A stretch of DNA of 12,582 nucleotides from Flavobacteriales bacterium (lineage in GTDB: Bacteria > Bacteroidota > Bacteroidia > Flavobacteriales_D > Crocinitomicaceae), in NCBI GenBank assembly GCA_947476515.1, contig CANJQZ010000037.1, forward strand, positions 1 to 12,582, in the 5' to 3' direction. The position numbers and the translations under genes were made by a program. The notes beneath the pieces are model-generated. The model had not been told where the DNA came from, searched no databases, and saw only the letters and a list, made by a program, of their open reading frames with translations. Positions 1-6,408 of the stretch are shown here, piece after piece; within the stretch, counting starts at the first letter, position 1, and every line of letters begins with the position of its first letter.

Positions 1-236
1 TAAACAAGAAAATAATTGATTCAAGTAACGAATTTCAAATTACTAAAAATCAAGTTATTATAATGAAAAAATTGACTTATAAAGAACCAGATATATGGGT
101 AGTAAGAAGCGAGAATAAACTACAAAAACTATTGGCATATGCTTACAGGCCGCTAATGTTAAACCTGTATTTTCACCTTCCATTATCGATAAAAATAAAG
201 ATCAAGCAATTAAAAAAGAAAAAACAAATTGTTTAA
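1..236 (+). CDS. 3' end of an unidentified protein gene (5' end outside window)
   Basis: Reading from base 3, this frame stays open to a TAA at 234-236, about 77 codons, while the other five frames close quickly. That is unusual for DNA this AT-rich and suggests the C-terminal end of a real gene that begins left of the window. The end of the peptide is rich in Leu, Tyr, Ile and Lys, with a very basic tail (a KIKIKQLKKKK-like run). I recognise no domain and assign no function. An in-frame ATG at 63-65 would instead give a 57-residue protein, but the frame is open upstream of it, so a truncated longer gene is preferred. It converges on ettA with no spacer: its stop abuts the ettA stop. Confidence 0.5.
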   Translation, partial: NKKIIDSSNEFQITKNQVIIMKKLTYKEPDIWVVRSENKLQKLLAYAYRPLMLNLYFHLPLSIKIKIKQLKKKKQIV

Positions 237-245
237 TTAAACAAT
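228..245 (-). terminator. perfect 18-bp palindrome spanning two convergent stop codons, probable ettA terminator
   Basis: ATTGTTTAATTAAACAAT is its own reverse complement and is centred between bases 236 and 237. It contains the TAA of the + strand gene and the TAA of ettA. As RNA it can fold into a 7-bp stem with an AAUU loop. On the minus strand it is followed by a T-rich tract (TTTGTTTTTTCTTTTTT), the arrangement of an intrinsic terminator. On the plus strand the following sequence is much less T-rich, so the signal looks stronger for the ettA operon. The stem has only two G-C pairs, so its strength is uncertain. Confidence 0.5.
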
Positions 246-1919
246 CTTTCGATACTTTATCCTTTTTGGACCAGCGTCACCCAATCTTTTCTTTCTATTT
301 TCCTCATATTCAGAATACGAACCTTCGAACCAATACACTTGAGAATCGCCTTCAAAAGCAAGAATATGCGTACAGATTCTATCTAAGAACCATCTATCAT
401 GGGAAATCACAACCGCACAACCTGCAAAATTTTGAATACCCTCTTCTAATGCTCTAAGCGTGTTCACATCGATGTCATTCGTAGGTTCATCCAACAACAA
501 TACATTGGCTTCAGTTTTCAGCGTCATGGCTAAATGCAAACGATTTCGTTCACCTCCAGACAAAATACCTACTTTTTTATTTTGATCAGAACCATTAAAA
601 TTAAATTTTGACAAATACGCTCTCGCATTGATTTTTTGATTCCCAATTTCAACATATTCCATACCATTGGAAACAACATCAAAAACAGTTTTAGATTCAT
701 GAATATCTTTATGCGTTTGATCTACATAGCCAATTTTAACCGTTTCACCTACATTAAAAACCCCTGCATCAGCTTGAAGTTCTTCCATAATCATTTTGAA
801 AATAGTAGTTTTTCCTGCTCCATTTGGACCAATCACACCAACAATTCCCGCTGGCGGTAACTTAAAGTTCAAATCATCATAAAGTAATTTATCTCCAAAC
901 GATTTTGAAACATGTTCCGCATCAATGACATTATTCCCGAGTCGTGGACCGTTAGGAATAGGCATTTCTAATAAAGCTTCTTTTTCTTTAGAATCTTCAG
1001 ACAACATCTTTTCATAATTCTGCAATCTGGCTTTACTTTTCGCTTGTCTTGCTTTTGGATTCATGCGCACCCAATCCAACTCACGAAGTAGCATTTTTTG
1101 ACGCTTCGACTCCGATTTCTCTTCATCCTTTAATCGAGTAGACTTTTGTTCTAACCAGGAAGTATAATTACCTTTCCAAGGAATACCCTCACCCCTATCT
1201 AATTCCAAGATCCAACCAGCAACATTATCCAAGAAATAACGGTCGTGTGTCACGGCGATAACAGTACCTTGATATTGCTGCAAATGTTGTTCTAACCAAT
1301 CAATTGATTCCGCATCCAGGTGATTGGTAGGTTCATCCAATAGTAAAATATCAGGATTTTGAAGCAAAAGTCGACAAAGCGCCACCCTTCTTTTTTCACC
1401 ACCTGAAAGCGTTCCAATAATTTGATCATCTGGAGGACATCGCAAGGCATCCATAGCACGCTCCAATTTATTATCTAATTCCCATGCATCGAGTGCATCA
1501 ATTTTATCTTGAACTTCACCTTGACGCGCAATAAGTTTGTCCATTTTATCAGGATCGTTGAGCACATCTTCATCCATGAAACCTGCATTAATTTCCTCAT
1601 ATTCTTGAAGAACATCTACAATTTCTTTAGCGCCTTCTAGAACAATCTCCTTTACTGTTTTATTTAAATCCAATTCAGGTTCTTGCGGCAAATATCCAAC
1701 AGAATATCCAGGTGAAAAGACAACATCACCTTGATAAGCTTGATCCAATCCTGCAATTATTTTCATTACAGTAGACTTTCCAGAACCATTCAAACCTATG
1801 ATGCCTATTTTAGCACCATAAAAAAAAGAAAGGTAAATATTTTTAATAATTTGTTTTCCTTGAGGGGTTGCTTTAGAGACACCCACCATTGAAAATATTA
1901 CTTTTTTATCGTCAGCCAT
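237..1919 (-). CDS. ettA: Energy-dependent translational throttle protein EttA (ABC-F ATPase)
   Basis: A cytosolic ABC-F protein of 560 residues, against about 555 for E. coli EttA. Known members bind the ribosomal E site and let the first peptide bond form only when ATP is high relative to ADP. Two ATPase domains are visible. The first has Walker A GLNGSGKST at 42-50, signature LSGGE 171-175, Walker B ending in DEPTNHLD with E196, and switch H225. The second has GPNGAGKTT 364-372, LSGGE 453-457, DEPTNDID with E478, and H508. An insert at about 90-140 matches the EttA 'arm', and a charged linker at about 250-320 is the P-site tRNA-interaction motif region. There are no membrane segments. The arm plus the overall length favour EttA over Uup or YheS. 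It lies 9 bp downstream of a glycosyltransferase gene and is probably co-transcribed with it. Confidence 0.95.
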   Translation of the reverse strand: MADDKKVIFSMVGVSKATPQGKQIIKNIYLSFFYGAKIGIIGLNGSGKSTVMKIIAGLDQAYQGDVVFSPGYSVGYLPQEPELDLNKTVKEIVLEGAKEIVDVLQEYEEINAGFMDEDVLNDPDKMDKLIARQGEVQDKIDALDAWELDNKLERAMDALRCPPDDQIIGTLSGGEKRRVALCRLLLQNPDILLLDEPTNHLDAESIDWLEQHLQQYQGTVIAVTHDRYFLDNVAGWILELDRGEGIPWKGNYTSWLEQKSTRLKDEEKSESKRQKMLLRELDWVRMNPKARQAKSKARLQNYEKMLSEDSKEKEALLEMPIPNGPRLGNNVIDAEHVSKSFGDKLLYDDLNFKLPPAGIVGVIGPNGAGKTTIFKMIMEELQADAGVFNVGETVKIGYVDQTHKDIHESKTVFDVVSNGMEYVEIGNQKINARAYLSKFNFNGSDQNKKVGILSGGERNRLHLAMTLKTEANVLLLDEPTNDIDVNTLRALEEGIQNFAGCAVVISHDRWFLDRICTHILAFEGDSQVYWFEGSYSEYEENRKKRLGDAGPKRIKYRKIV

Positions 1920-1928
1920 TGCTAAGAA

Positions 1929-2678
1929 TTATTTTTTTAGGTTAAAAATTGGATTTTTATAAATCCTCCATTTTGCAAATCGGTATGCTATTGAAACACC
2001 AATGACACCGAATCCATATTTAACAGAGCGGCTAAAATTGATAGAAGAAGCTTCTTCAAAATATTTAGTCGGACAAGTTACTTCACCGATTTCATAACCA
2101 GCATAGAACAATTGAGCAATCATTTGATTGTCAAAAATAAAATCATCAGAATTTAATTCTATATCAATTGAATCAAAAACTTCTTTCGAGAAAGCTCTGT
2201 AACCGGTATGATATTCGGACAATTTTTGACCCATTAATATATTTTGGCCTAAGGTCAAAAAACGATTAGCGACATACTTATAATAAGGCATCCCTCCTTT
2301 TAGTGCTCCTTTGCCAAGAATTCTTGAACCGAGTACAACTGGGTAGACATCATATGCAATCACTCCGACAATGGCATGTATTAGTTTTGGTGTATATTGA
2401 TAATCTGGGTGCAGCATGACAATAATATCAGCATCAAGTTCTAAGGCTTTGTTGTAGCAAGATTTTTGATTTCCACCATACCCTCGATTTTCCTCATGAC
2501 GAATTAAGTGTTTAATTCCTAATTTCCTACCCAGTTCAGTAGTTTGATCTTTACTAGCATCGTCAACCAAAACAACTTCATCCACAATATCGAATGGGAT
2601 TTCATTGTATGTCATTTCGAGCGTCTCTGAAGCATTGTAAGCTGGTAATACAATGCATATTTTTTTTCCATTAAGCAT
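1929..2678 (-). CDS. Family 2 glycosyltransferase (polyprenyl/dolichol-phosphate sugar synthase-like)
   Basis: A GT-A fold glycosyltransferase, expected to move a nucleotide-activated sugar to a lipid or glycan acceptor at the inner face of the membrane. Numbering from the ATG at 2678 (249 residues), the N-terminal strand CIVLPAYN, the DD pair in VLVDDAS (39-40) and ENRGYGGNQK (63-72) form the nucleotide-sugar site. The usual DXD position reads HPDYQY (90-95), a variant seen in one DPM/DPG-synthase-like clade. YHTGYRAF (156-163) and DDFIFDNQM (178-186) complete the domain. No clear transmembrane helix follows, so it lacks the C-terminal anchor of many polyprenyl-phosphate transferases. Six bases further upstream there is an in-frame TTG (2684), but the ATG is the simpler start. 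The substrate cannot be told. It is the first gene of a pair with ettA and diverges from the Fur-family gene. Confidence 0.85.
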   Translation of the reverse strand: MLNGKKICIVLPAYNASETLEMTYNEIPFDIVDEVVLVDDASKDQTTELGRKLGIKHLIRHEENRGYGGNQKSCYNKALELDADIIVMLHPDYQYTPKLIHAIVGVIAYDVYPVVLGSRILGKGALKGGMPYYKYVANRFLTLGQNILMGQKLSEYHTGYRAFSKEVFDSIDIELNSDDFIFDNQMIAQLFYAGYEIGEVTCPTKYFEEASSINFSRSVKYGFGVIGVSIAYRFAKWRIYKNPIFNLKK

Positions 2679-2681
2679 TTG

Positions 2682-2689
2682 CAAATTTA
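2682..2689 (-). promoter_or_regulatory. TAAATTTG, possible -7 box for the glycosyltransferase-ettA pair
   Basis: On the minus strand TAAATTTG matches the Bacteroidota -7 consensus TAnnTTTG exactly and ends 3 bases before the ATG at 2678. I find no TTG at the expected -33 distance, so the match may be chance. If it is real, transcription would begin at or next to the start codon and give a leaderless or nearly leaderless mRNA. Confidence 0.25.
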
Positions 2690-2749
2690 AGTATCTTTTA
2701 TAGAATTTCCTCTATGAAATAATTGTTCATTTATTTGTTAATTAAACCT

Positions 2750-2766
2750 TGATAAATCGATTATTT
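2750..2766. promoter_or_regulatory. degenerate Fur-box-like inverted repeat in the divergent promoter region
   Basis: TGATAAA-TCG-ATTATTT lies between the glycosyltransferase and the Fur-family gene. The left half matches 6 of 7 bases and the right half 5 of 7 of the TGATAAT/ATTATCA half sites of classical Fur boxes, but the spacer is 3 bases rather than 1. AATCGATT at its centre is a perfect palindrome. Autoregulation of Fur-family genes through such sites is common, so this is a reasonable operator candidate, but AT-rich DNA gives such matches easily. Confidence 0.2.
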
Positions 2767-2772
2767 CTTAAG

Positions 2773-2802
2773 TTATTACATGGAAAGAAATAGTTACATT
2801 TG
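2773..2802 (+). promoter_or_regulatory. candidate Bacteroidota promoter overlapping the 5' end of the Fur-family frame
   Basis: TACATTTG at 2795-2802 fits TAnnTTTG exactly, with TTA (one mismatch to TTG) at 2773-2775, 19 bases upstream. It lies inside the first codons of the longest Fur-family frame. If it is used, the transcript would start near 2807-2809, downstream of the ATG at 2780. Translation would then have to start later, for example at the TTG at 2825-2827. Confidence 0.3.
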
Positions 2803-3259
2803 TCGTGATTTCAAACGCATTACTTTGGATTTACAAGAGACGGTATTGGGAATATTTAGTGCTTATTTAGAGCAAAATGGTCACCGTAAGACACCTGAAC
2901 GATTCGCTATACTTTCTGAAATCTATGAGTACAATGGACATTTTGATGTTGAGACCTTGTATGTTAAGATGAAAAATCACAACTACCGTGTTTCTAGAGC
3001 CACCTTGTACAATACAATAGATCTGTTACTGGCTTGTAATTTGGTTACCAAGCATCAATTTGGAAAAAACATTGCACAGTTCGAAAAATCTCATGGATCT
3101 AAGCAGCATGATCATGTTGTATTGACTGATTCTGGAGAGGTTATGGAATTTTGCGATCCAAGAATTCAACAAATAAAAGCAACAATTGAATCTCTCTTTG
3201 ATGTTGAAATTCAGCATCATTCTCTCTATTTCTACGGTATAAAAAAAACAAAAAAATGA
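2780..3259 (+). CDS. Fur-family transcriptional repressor
   Basis: A metal-responsive DNA-binding repressor of the Fur/PerR/Zur type, 159 residues from the ATG at 2780 (family about 140-160). The winged-helix part runs from about 20 to 95: HRKTPERFAIL (35-45), then the recognition helix RVSRATLYNTIDLLL (70-84). The dimerisation and metal part follows, with E102, H105, the HDH motif (110-112), E123 and H146/H147 as probable ligands. The cysteine pair of the family's usual structural-zinc site (normally I-C-x-x-C-G after HDH) is replaced by L115 and S118; the only nearby cysteine is C125. The first 15 residues (MERNSYICRD...) do not look like the family, and a promoter-like element lies within them, so a TTG start at 2825 (144 residues) is a real alternative. 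Which metal it senses cannot be told; the symbol fur is therefore withheld. It leads an operon with STAS, purA and the LptA-like gene, overlapping the STAS gene by 4 bases (ATGA). Confidence 0.9.
   Translation: MERNSYICRDFKRITLDLQETVLGIFSAYLEQNGHRKTPERFAILSEIYEYNGHFDVETLYVKMKNHNYRVSRATLYNTIDLLLACNLVTKHQFGKNIAQFEKSHGSKQHDHVVLTDSGEVMEFCDPRIQQIKATIESLFDVEIQHHSLYFYGIKKTKK
3250..3256 (+). other. A AAA AAA slippery heptamer at the Fur-family/STAS junction
   Basis: In the Fur-family frame the last codons read ACA AAA AAA TGA. The seven A's at 3250-3256 form the canonical -1 slippery heptamer directly before the stop. The -1 frame is the STAS frame: after a slip the next codon is the STAS ATG at 3256. 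A shift would give one fused Fur-STAS polypeptide of about 268 residues. An A8 run at 3241-3248 offers a second slippage site leading to the same frame. No downstream stimulatory hairpin was found, so this may only be AT-rich composition. Confidence 0.3.
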
Positions 3260-3585
3260 TTGAATTCACCCTCAAAACTGAAAAAGTAACTTACCTTTCC
3301 ATGAGTGGTAAAATCCTTTCCGACGAGGATATTCAACCCATGTTAGTTGCTTTAGATTCTATAAGGAACTGGAACATAGTTTTTGATTTAACCCAGCTTA
3401 CCCATACCAATTCAAGTGGTATAGCTTTTATGGTTAAAATTTTAACAAGGGCTCGGATAAATGGTGGTGATTTAGTAATTCTAAATCCAAATACAGGACT
3501 TTCAAAATTATTTGAAATCACAAAAATGCATGAAGTATTCAGTATCTATACTTCTATTGAAAACGCAATAAATCATTTTAATTAA
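3256..3585 (+). CDS. STAS-domain protein (anti-sigma factor antagonist-like)
   Basis: The whole 109-residue protein is one STAS domain, the size of SpoIIAA/RsbV-type antagonists. Known members bind a partner-switching serine kinase (anti-sigma factor) unless a conserved serine is phosphorylated. Here the site reads HTNSSGI (50-56), so S53 aligns with the phosphorylated serine of SpoIIAA; the preceding Asp of the DSSG motif is Asn52. The strand IVFDLTQL (41-48) before it and the GGDLVILN strand plus helix GLSKLFEITKM after it fit the fold. No kinase, phosphatase or sigma factor is encoded in the window, so its partner is unknown. Its ATG overlaps the Fur-family stop (ATGA), so translation is likely coupled, and purA starts 5 bp after it ends. 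A role in lipid asymmetry (MlaB-type STAS) is possible but unsupported by the neighbours. Confidence 0.8.
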   Translation: MIEFTLKTEKVTYLSMSGKILSDEDIQPMLVALDSIRNWNIVFDLTQLTHTNSSGIAFMVKILTRARINGGDLVILNPNTGLSKLFEITKMHEVFSIYTSIENAINHFN

Positions 3586-3590
3586 AATCA

Positions 3591-4859
3591 ATGAAAGTAG
3601 ACGTATTATTAGGCTTACAATGGGGCGACGAAGGAAAAGGTAAGGTTGTTGATGTATTGACACCGAAATATAATATTATCGCTCGATTTCAAGGTGGACC
3701 GAATGCTGGTCACACCTTAGAATTTGAAGGAATAAAGCATGTTTTACATACCATTCCATCTGGAATATTTAGACCTGATGTACTAAACTTAGTGGGGAAT
3801 GGAGTTGTAATTGACCCTATCATTTTCAAAGGAGAAATGGATAAATTAGCTCCCTTTAATATAAACTTTAAAGAAAGACTATTTATATCAAAAAAGGCAC
3901 ATTTAATCTTACCAACACATAAATTATTAGACGCTGCCTCTGAAACATCCAAAGGAAAGAATAAAATTGGATCTACCTTAAAAGGAATTGGTCCAACCTA
4001 CATGGACAAAACCGGAAGAAATGGATTAAGAGTTGGTGATATTTTTTCTCCGAATTTTAAAGAGAAATACGACGCTTTAATTGAAAAGCACTTGGGGATT
4101 CTTCGTCATTATGACGATTTTTCATATGATTTGAATTCACTTGAAAGAGATTGGATGGAAGGTTTAGAAGTCCTTAAGACATTAAAAGCTGTAGACAGCG
4201 AACATTTTTTGAACCAAGCTTTATTATCTGGAAAGAAAATACTTGCAGAAGGTGCTCAAGGAACGATGTTAGATATTGATTTTGGAACTTATCCTTTTGT
4301 CACCTCTTCTAATACAGTAACTGCAGGAACTTGTACAGGTTTAGGAATCGCTCCTAATAAAATTGGTGATGTAATAGGGATTTTTAAAGCGTATTGCACG
4401 CGTGTTGGAAGCGGTCCATTTCCAACAGAATTATTAGATGAAGTTGGAGAAGAAATTAGAAGAGAAGGTCGGGAATTTGGAGCTACTACCGGAAGACCAA
4501 GAAGATGTGGATGGATTGATTTAGTTCAGATGCGTTATGCTATTATGATTAATGGAGTAACCGAATTAAGTATGATGAAAGCAGATATCTTAAGTATTTT
4601 CGATGAAATTAAAGTTTGTACTCATTATATGATCAATGGAGAAAAAGTAGTTGATTTTCCGTTCGATGTTAATGATTTAGAAATTGAACCTGTATATCTT
4701 TCGTTACCAGGATGGAAAACTGATCTAACGGAGTTAAGGTCATATGCTGATGCTCCAAAAGAACTTAAGGATTATGTTACCTATTTAGAAAAAGAACTTA
4801 ATGTTCCTATTAATGTGGTTTCTGTTGGTCCAGATCGCGAACAAACCTTATTAAAATAA
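3591..4859 (+). CDS. purA: Adenylosuccinate synthetase
   Basis: Cytosolic enzyme joining IMP and aspartate with GTP hydrolysis to give adenylosuccinate, the first committed step from IMP to AMP. At 422 residues it is full length for the family (about 420-430). Visible motifs in order: QWGDEGKGK (10-18) with catalytic D13, GGPNAGHT (35-42) with H41, GSTLKGIGPTY (127-137), AEGAQGTMLDIDFG (219-232), the IMP/aspartate loop ATTGRPRRCGW (298-308), the guanine-recognition segment KADIL (330-334, usually TKLD, Asp kept) and GPDRE (413-417) near the end. It follows the STAS gene by 5 bp, and its TAA directly abuts the ATG of the LptA-like gene. In several bacteria (p)ppGpp inhibits this enzyme, and a Rel/SpoT gene lies 1.5 kb away on the opposite strand. 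Confidence 0.97.
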   Translation: MKVDVLLGLQWGDEGKGKVVDVLTPKYNIIARFQGGPNAGHTLEFEGIKHVLHTIPSGIFRPDVLNLVGNGVVIDPIIFKGEMDKLAPFNINFKERLFISKKAHLILPTHKLLDAASETSKGKNKIGSTLKGIGPTYMDKTGRNGLRVGDIFSPNFKEKYDALIEKHLGILRHYDDFSYDLNSLERDWMEGLEVLKTLKAVDSEHFLNQALLSGKKILAEGAQGTMLDIDFGTYPFVTSSNTVTAGTCTGLGIAPNKIGDVIGIFKAYCTRVGSGPFPTELLDEVGEEIRREGREFGATTGRPRRCGWIDLVQMRYAIMINGVTELSMMKADILSIFDEIKVCTHYMINGEKVVDFPFDVNDLEIEPVYLSLPGWKTDLTELRSYADAPKELKDYVTYLEKELNVPINVVSVGPDREQTLLK

Positions 4860-6404
4860 ATGATTTTGCTTCAAAATAATTTTAAATATGCGCTTTTTTT
4901 TGGCGCATTTTTTTTGAAGCTCCTGCTTTTTGCACAAAATAACGCTTTACAATTATTACCTGGTACTGAAAAAATTATTTTCAATAAAAAGGACGGAATC
5001 CACAGACTCATTGGCACCGTAAACTTCACCTATCAAGGCAATACTATGTATTGTGATTCTGCGCATTACCAAGAACAAAGAAAAATAGTTCATGCCTATG
5101 GAAATGTTCAGATCAAGAAAAACGATATTAATTTATTCTGCGATTCTCTTCGATATAATGGAAACAATAAGTTCGCCAAACTTTGGGGGCATGTTCGTAT
5201 TAGAGACAATGAATATAAATTAGCATCTGATTCCTTGGACTACGATGCCAAATCTGGAAGAGCTACCTATAGAAACAATGGGAAAATTGAAAGTATAGTT
5301 TCCAATGAAATGATTACGAGTAAATACGGATATTTTTATCCAAATATTGGAAGTTTTTTCTTTAGCGGTAAAGTTAAATACAGAAAAAATGATTTGACAA
5401 TGACAACGGATACTTTACAATTTGCTTATGAAAAACAAATCACTCAATTTTTCGGTCCTACCGTTATAAAAAACGACAGTATTACCATTAAATGTGACCG
5501 AGGCTGGTATAATGTAAAAACCGAAGAAGGGAAATTAATGCAGCAGGTAAGTATCCTTCAAAAACAAAGAGAAATTTTTTGCGATACAGCTTTTTACAAA
5601 GCCAAACCTGAAGTTTTTACGGCGCGAGGACATGTCAATGCTAGGGAGAAAGAAAAAGAACTTTATCTGCGAAGCGATGTATTTCATAGCAACCAAGGAA
5701 AAAGAATCACCTATATTACAGGACATGCACTAGCGATTCAAATGAATAAAGGAGATAGCTTATTCCTACATGCCGACACGCTATCATTATACGATGATTC
5801 TCTTGGAAACACCAATGCCTTAAAAGGAAATCATCATGTTAGAATATTCTCAGAATCTATTCAATGTTTATCAGATTCTGCTTATTATGATTACCCAAAT
5901 GGGAAATTAAGTTTGTTTTACGATCCGGTGATTTGGGCCAGGAACACTCAATTAAAAGGCGATACTATCCTTGCATTTATAAAAGATAGCATACTGACAA
6001 ATGCTTTCGTTTTAGGAAATGCTTCTGCTCTAATGGAATTAGATTCAGGAAAATACTACAACCAGTTGAGCGGCAGAAAAATCGTAGCCAATTTCAGTAA
6101 TAACGAAATGAAAAGAGCAGATATACAAGGAAATGCTTGGACAATTTTCTATCCAATCCAGGAAGAAAAGAATGATAGTTTATTCATCAAAAAACGAATG
6201 GGATTAAATCGTTTGTATGCATCCGACTTAAGACTTTATTTGGACAGTGGAGAAATAGTTGGTGTAACTTATTTTGACGAACCGGACGGTATCTTTTATC
6301 CAATGGATCAGATTAAAGAAGAAGAACGATTTATTCAAGGATTTTCATGGAAATATGCCTTACGACCAAAGAGCCCGCAATGGATGATTCAAAAAAATAA
6401 TTAA
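4860..6404 (+). CDS. OstA/LptA-like periplasmic protein (probable lipopolysaccharide transport)
   Basis: A 514-residue exported protein. The N-terminus has a signal peptide: NNFK, then the hydrophobic stretch ALFFGAFFLKLLLFA with probable cleavage after A25 (FA/Q). The rest is a long run of short beta repeats of the OstA/LptA type, recurring as 'v.f.Y.g..mycDSa.Y....k...a.GnV.i' (about 50-90, 90-130, 125-165, 170-215 and onward), with frequent CDS/SDSL and AxGHV elements. LptA-family proteins form a beta-jellyroll bridge carrying LPS across the periplasm. This one is far longer than E. coli LptA (about 185) and matches the long OstA-like proteins of Bacteroidota. The C-terminal part (about 400-514, with FFLDSGEIVG-like strands) is less typical. 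The start is set by the signal peptide; the ATG abuts the purA stop, implying coupled translation. It is not neighboured by lptB, lptC or lptD. Confidence 0.75.
   Translation: MILLQNNFKYALFFGAFFLKLLLFAQNNALQLLPGTEKIIFNKKDGIHRLIGTVNFTYQGNTMYCDSAHYQEQRKIVHAYGNVQIKKNDINLFCDSLRYNGNNKFAKLWGHVRIRDNEYKLASDSLDYDAKSGRATYRNNGKIESIVSNEMITSKYGYFYPNIGSFFFSGKVKYRKNDLTMTTDTLQFAYEKQITQFFGPTVIKNDSITIKCDRGWYNVKTEEGKLMQQVSILQKQREIFCDTAFYKAKPEVFTARGHVNAREKEKELYLRSDVFHSNQGKRITYITGHALAIQMNKGDSLFLHADTLSLYDDSLGNTNALKGNHHVRIFSESIQCLSDSAYYDYPNGKLSLFYDPVIWARNTQLKGDTILAFIKDSILTNAFVLGNASALMELDSGKYYNQLSGRKIVANFSNNEMKRADIQGNAWTIFYPIQEEKNDSLFIKKRMGLNRLYASDLRLYLDSGEIVGVTYFDEPDGIFYPMDQIKEEERFIQGFSWKYALRPKSPQWMIQKNN
4888..4915 (+). 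terminator. terminator-like hairpin inside the LptA-like signal-peptide codons
   Basis: ATGCGC (4888-4893) pairs perfectly with GCGCAT (4903-4908) around a 9-base loop of eight T's and a G, followed by an unbroken T run (4908-4915). This is the textbook form of an intrinsic terminator, placed 28 bases after the purA stop. The same bases encode residues 10-19 of the LptA-like signal peptide, so the element is both coding and potentially regulatory. It could end part of the purA transcripts and lower expression of the last gene, with translating ribosomes disrupting it. Confidence 0.5.
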
Positions 6405-6408
6405 TTAT
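6397..6408 (-). terminator. ATAATTAATTAT palindrome at the convergent rel/LptA-like stops, weak terminator
   Basis: A perfect 12-base palindrome holds both convergent TAA stops (6402-6404 on +, 6405-6407 on -). Reading the minus strand it runs into seven T's, so it could end the ychF-fahA-rel transcript. It has no G-C pair and a very small possible stem, so it is at best weak. There is no other sequence between the two genes for a terminator. Confidence 0.25.

Noticed and set aside
2679..2684. TTG at 2684 as glycosyltransferase start
   Set aside because: It adds only two residues to an ATG at 2678 and is a rare start codon; the ATG is preferred. The same reasoning applies to TTG 9916 versus ATG 9910 in fahA.
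3241..3256. A8/A7 runs as a sequencing frameshift that splits one Fur-STAS gene
   Set aside because: Both proteins are complete domains of normal length, and the ATGA overlap is a normal operon junction; programmed slippage is listed as a hypothesis, an assembly error is not needed.
3710..3952. 80-codon minus-strand frame within purA
   Set aside because: Antisense to conserved purA motifs, with no promoter or homology.
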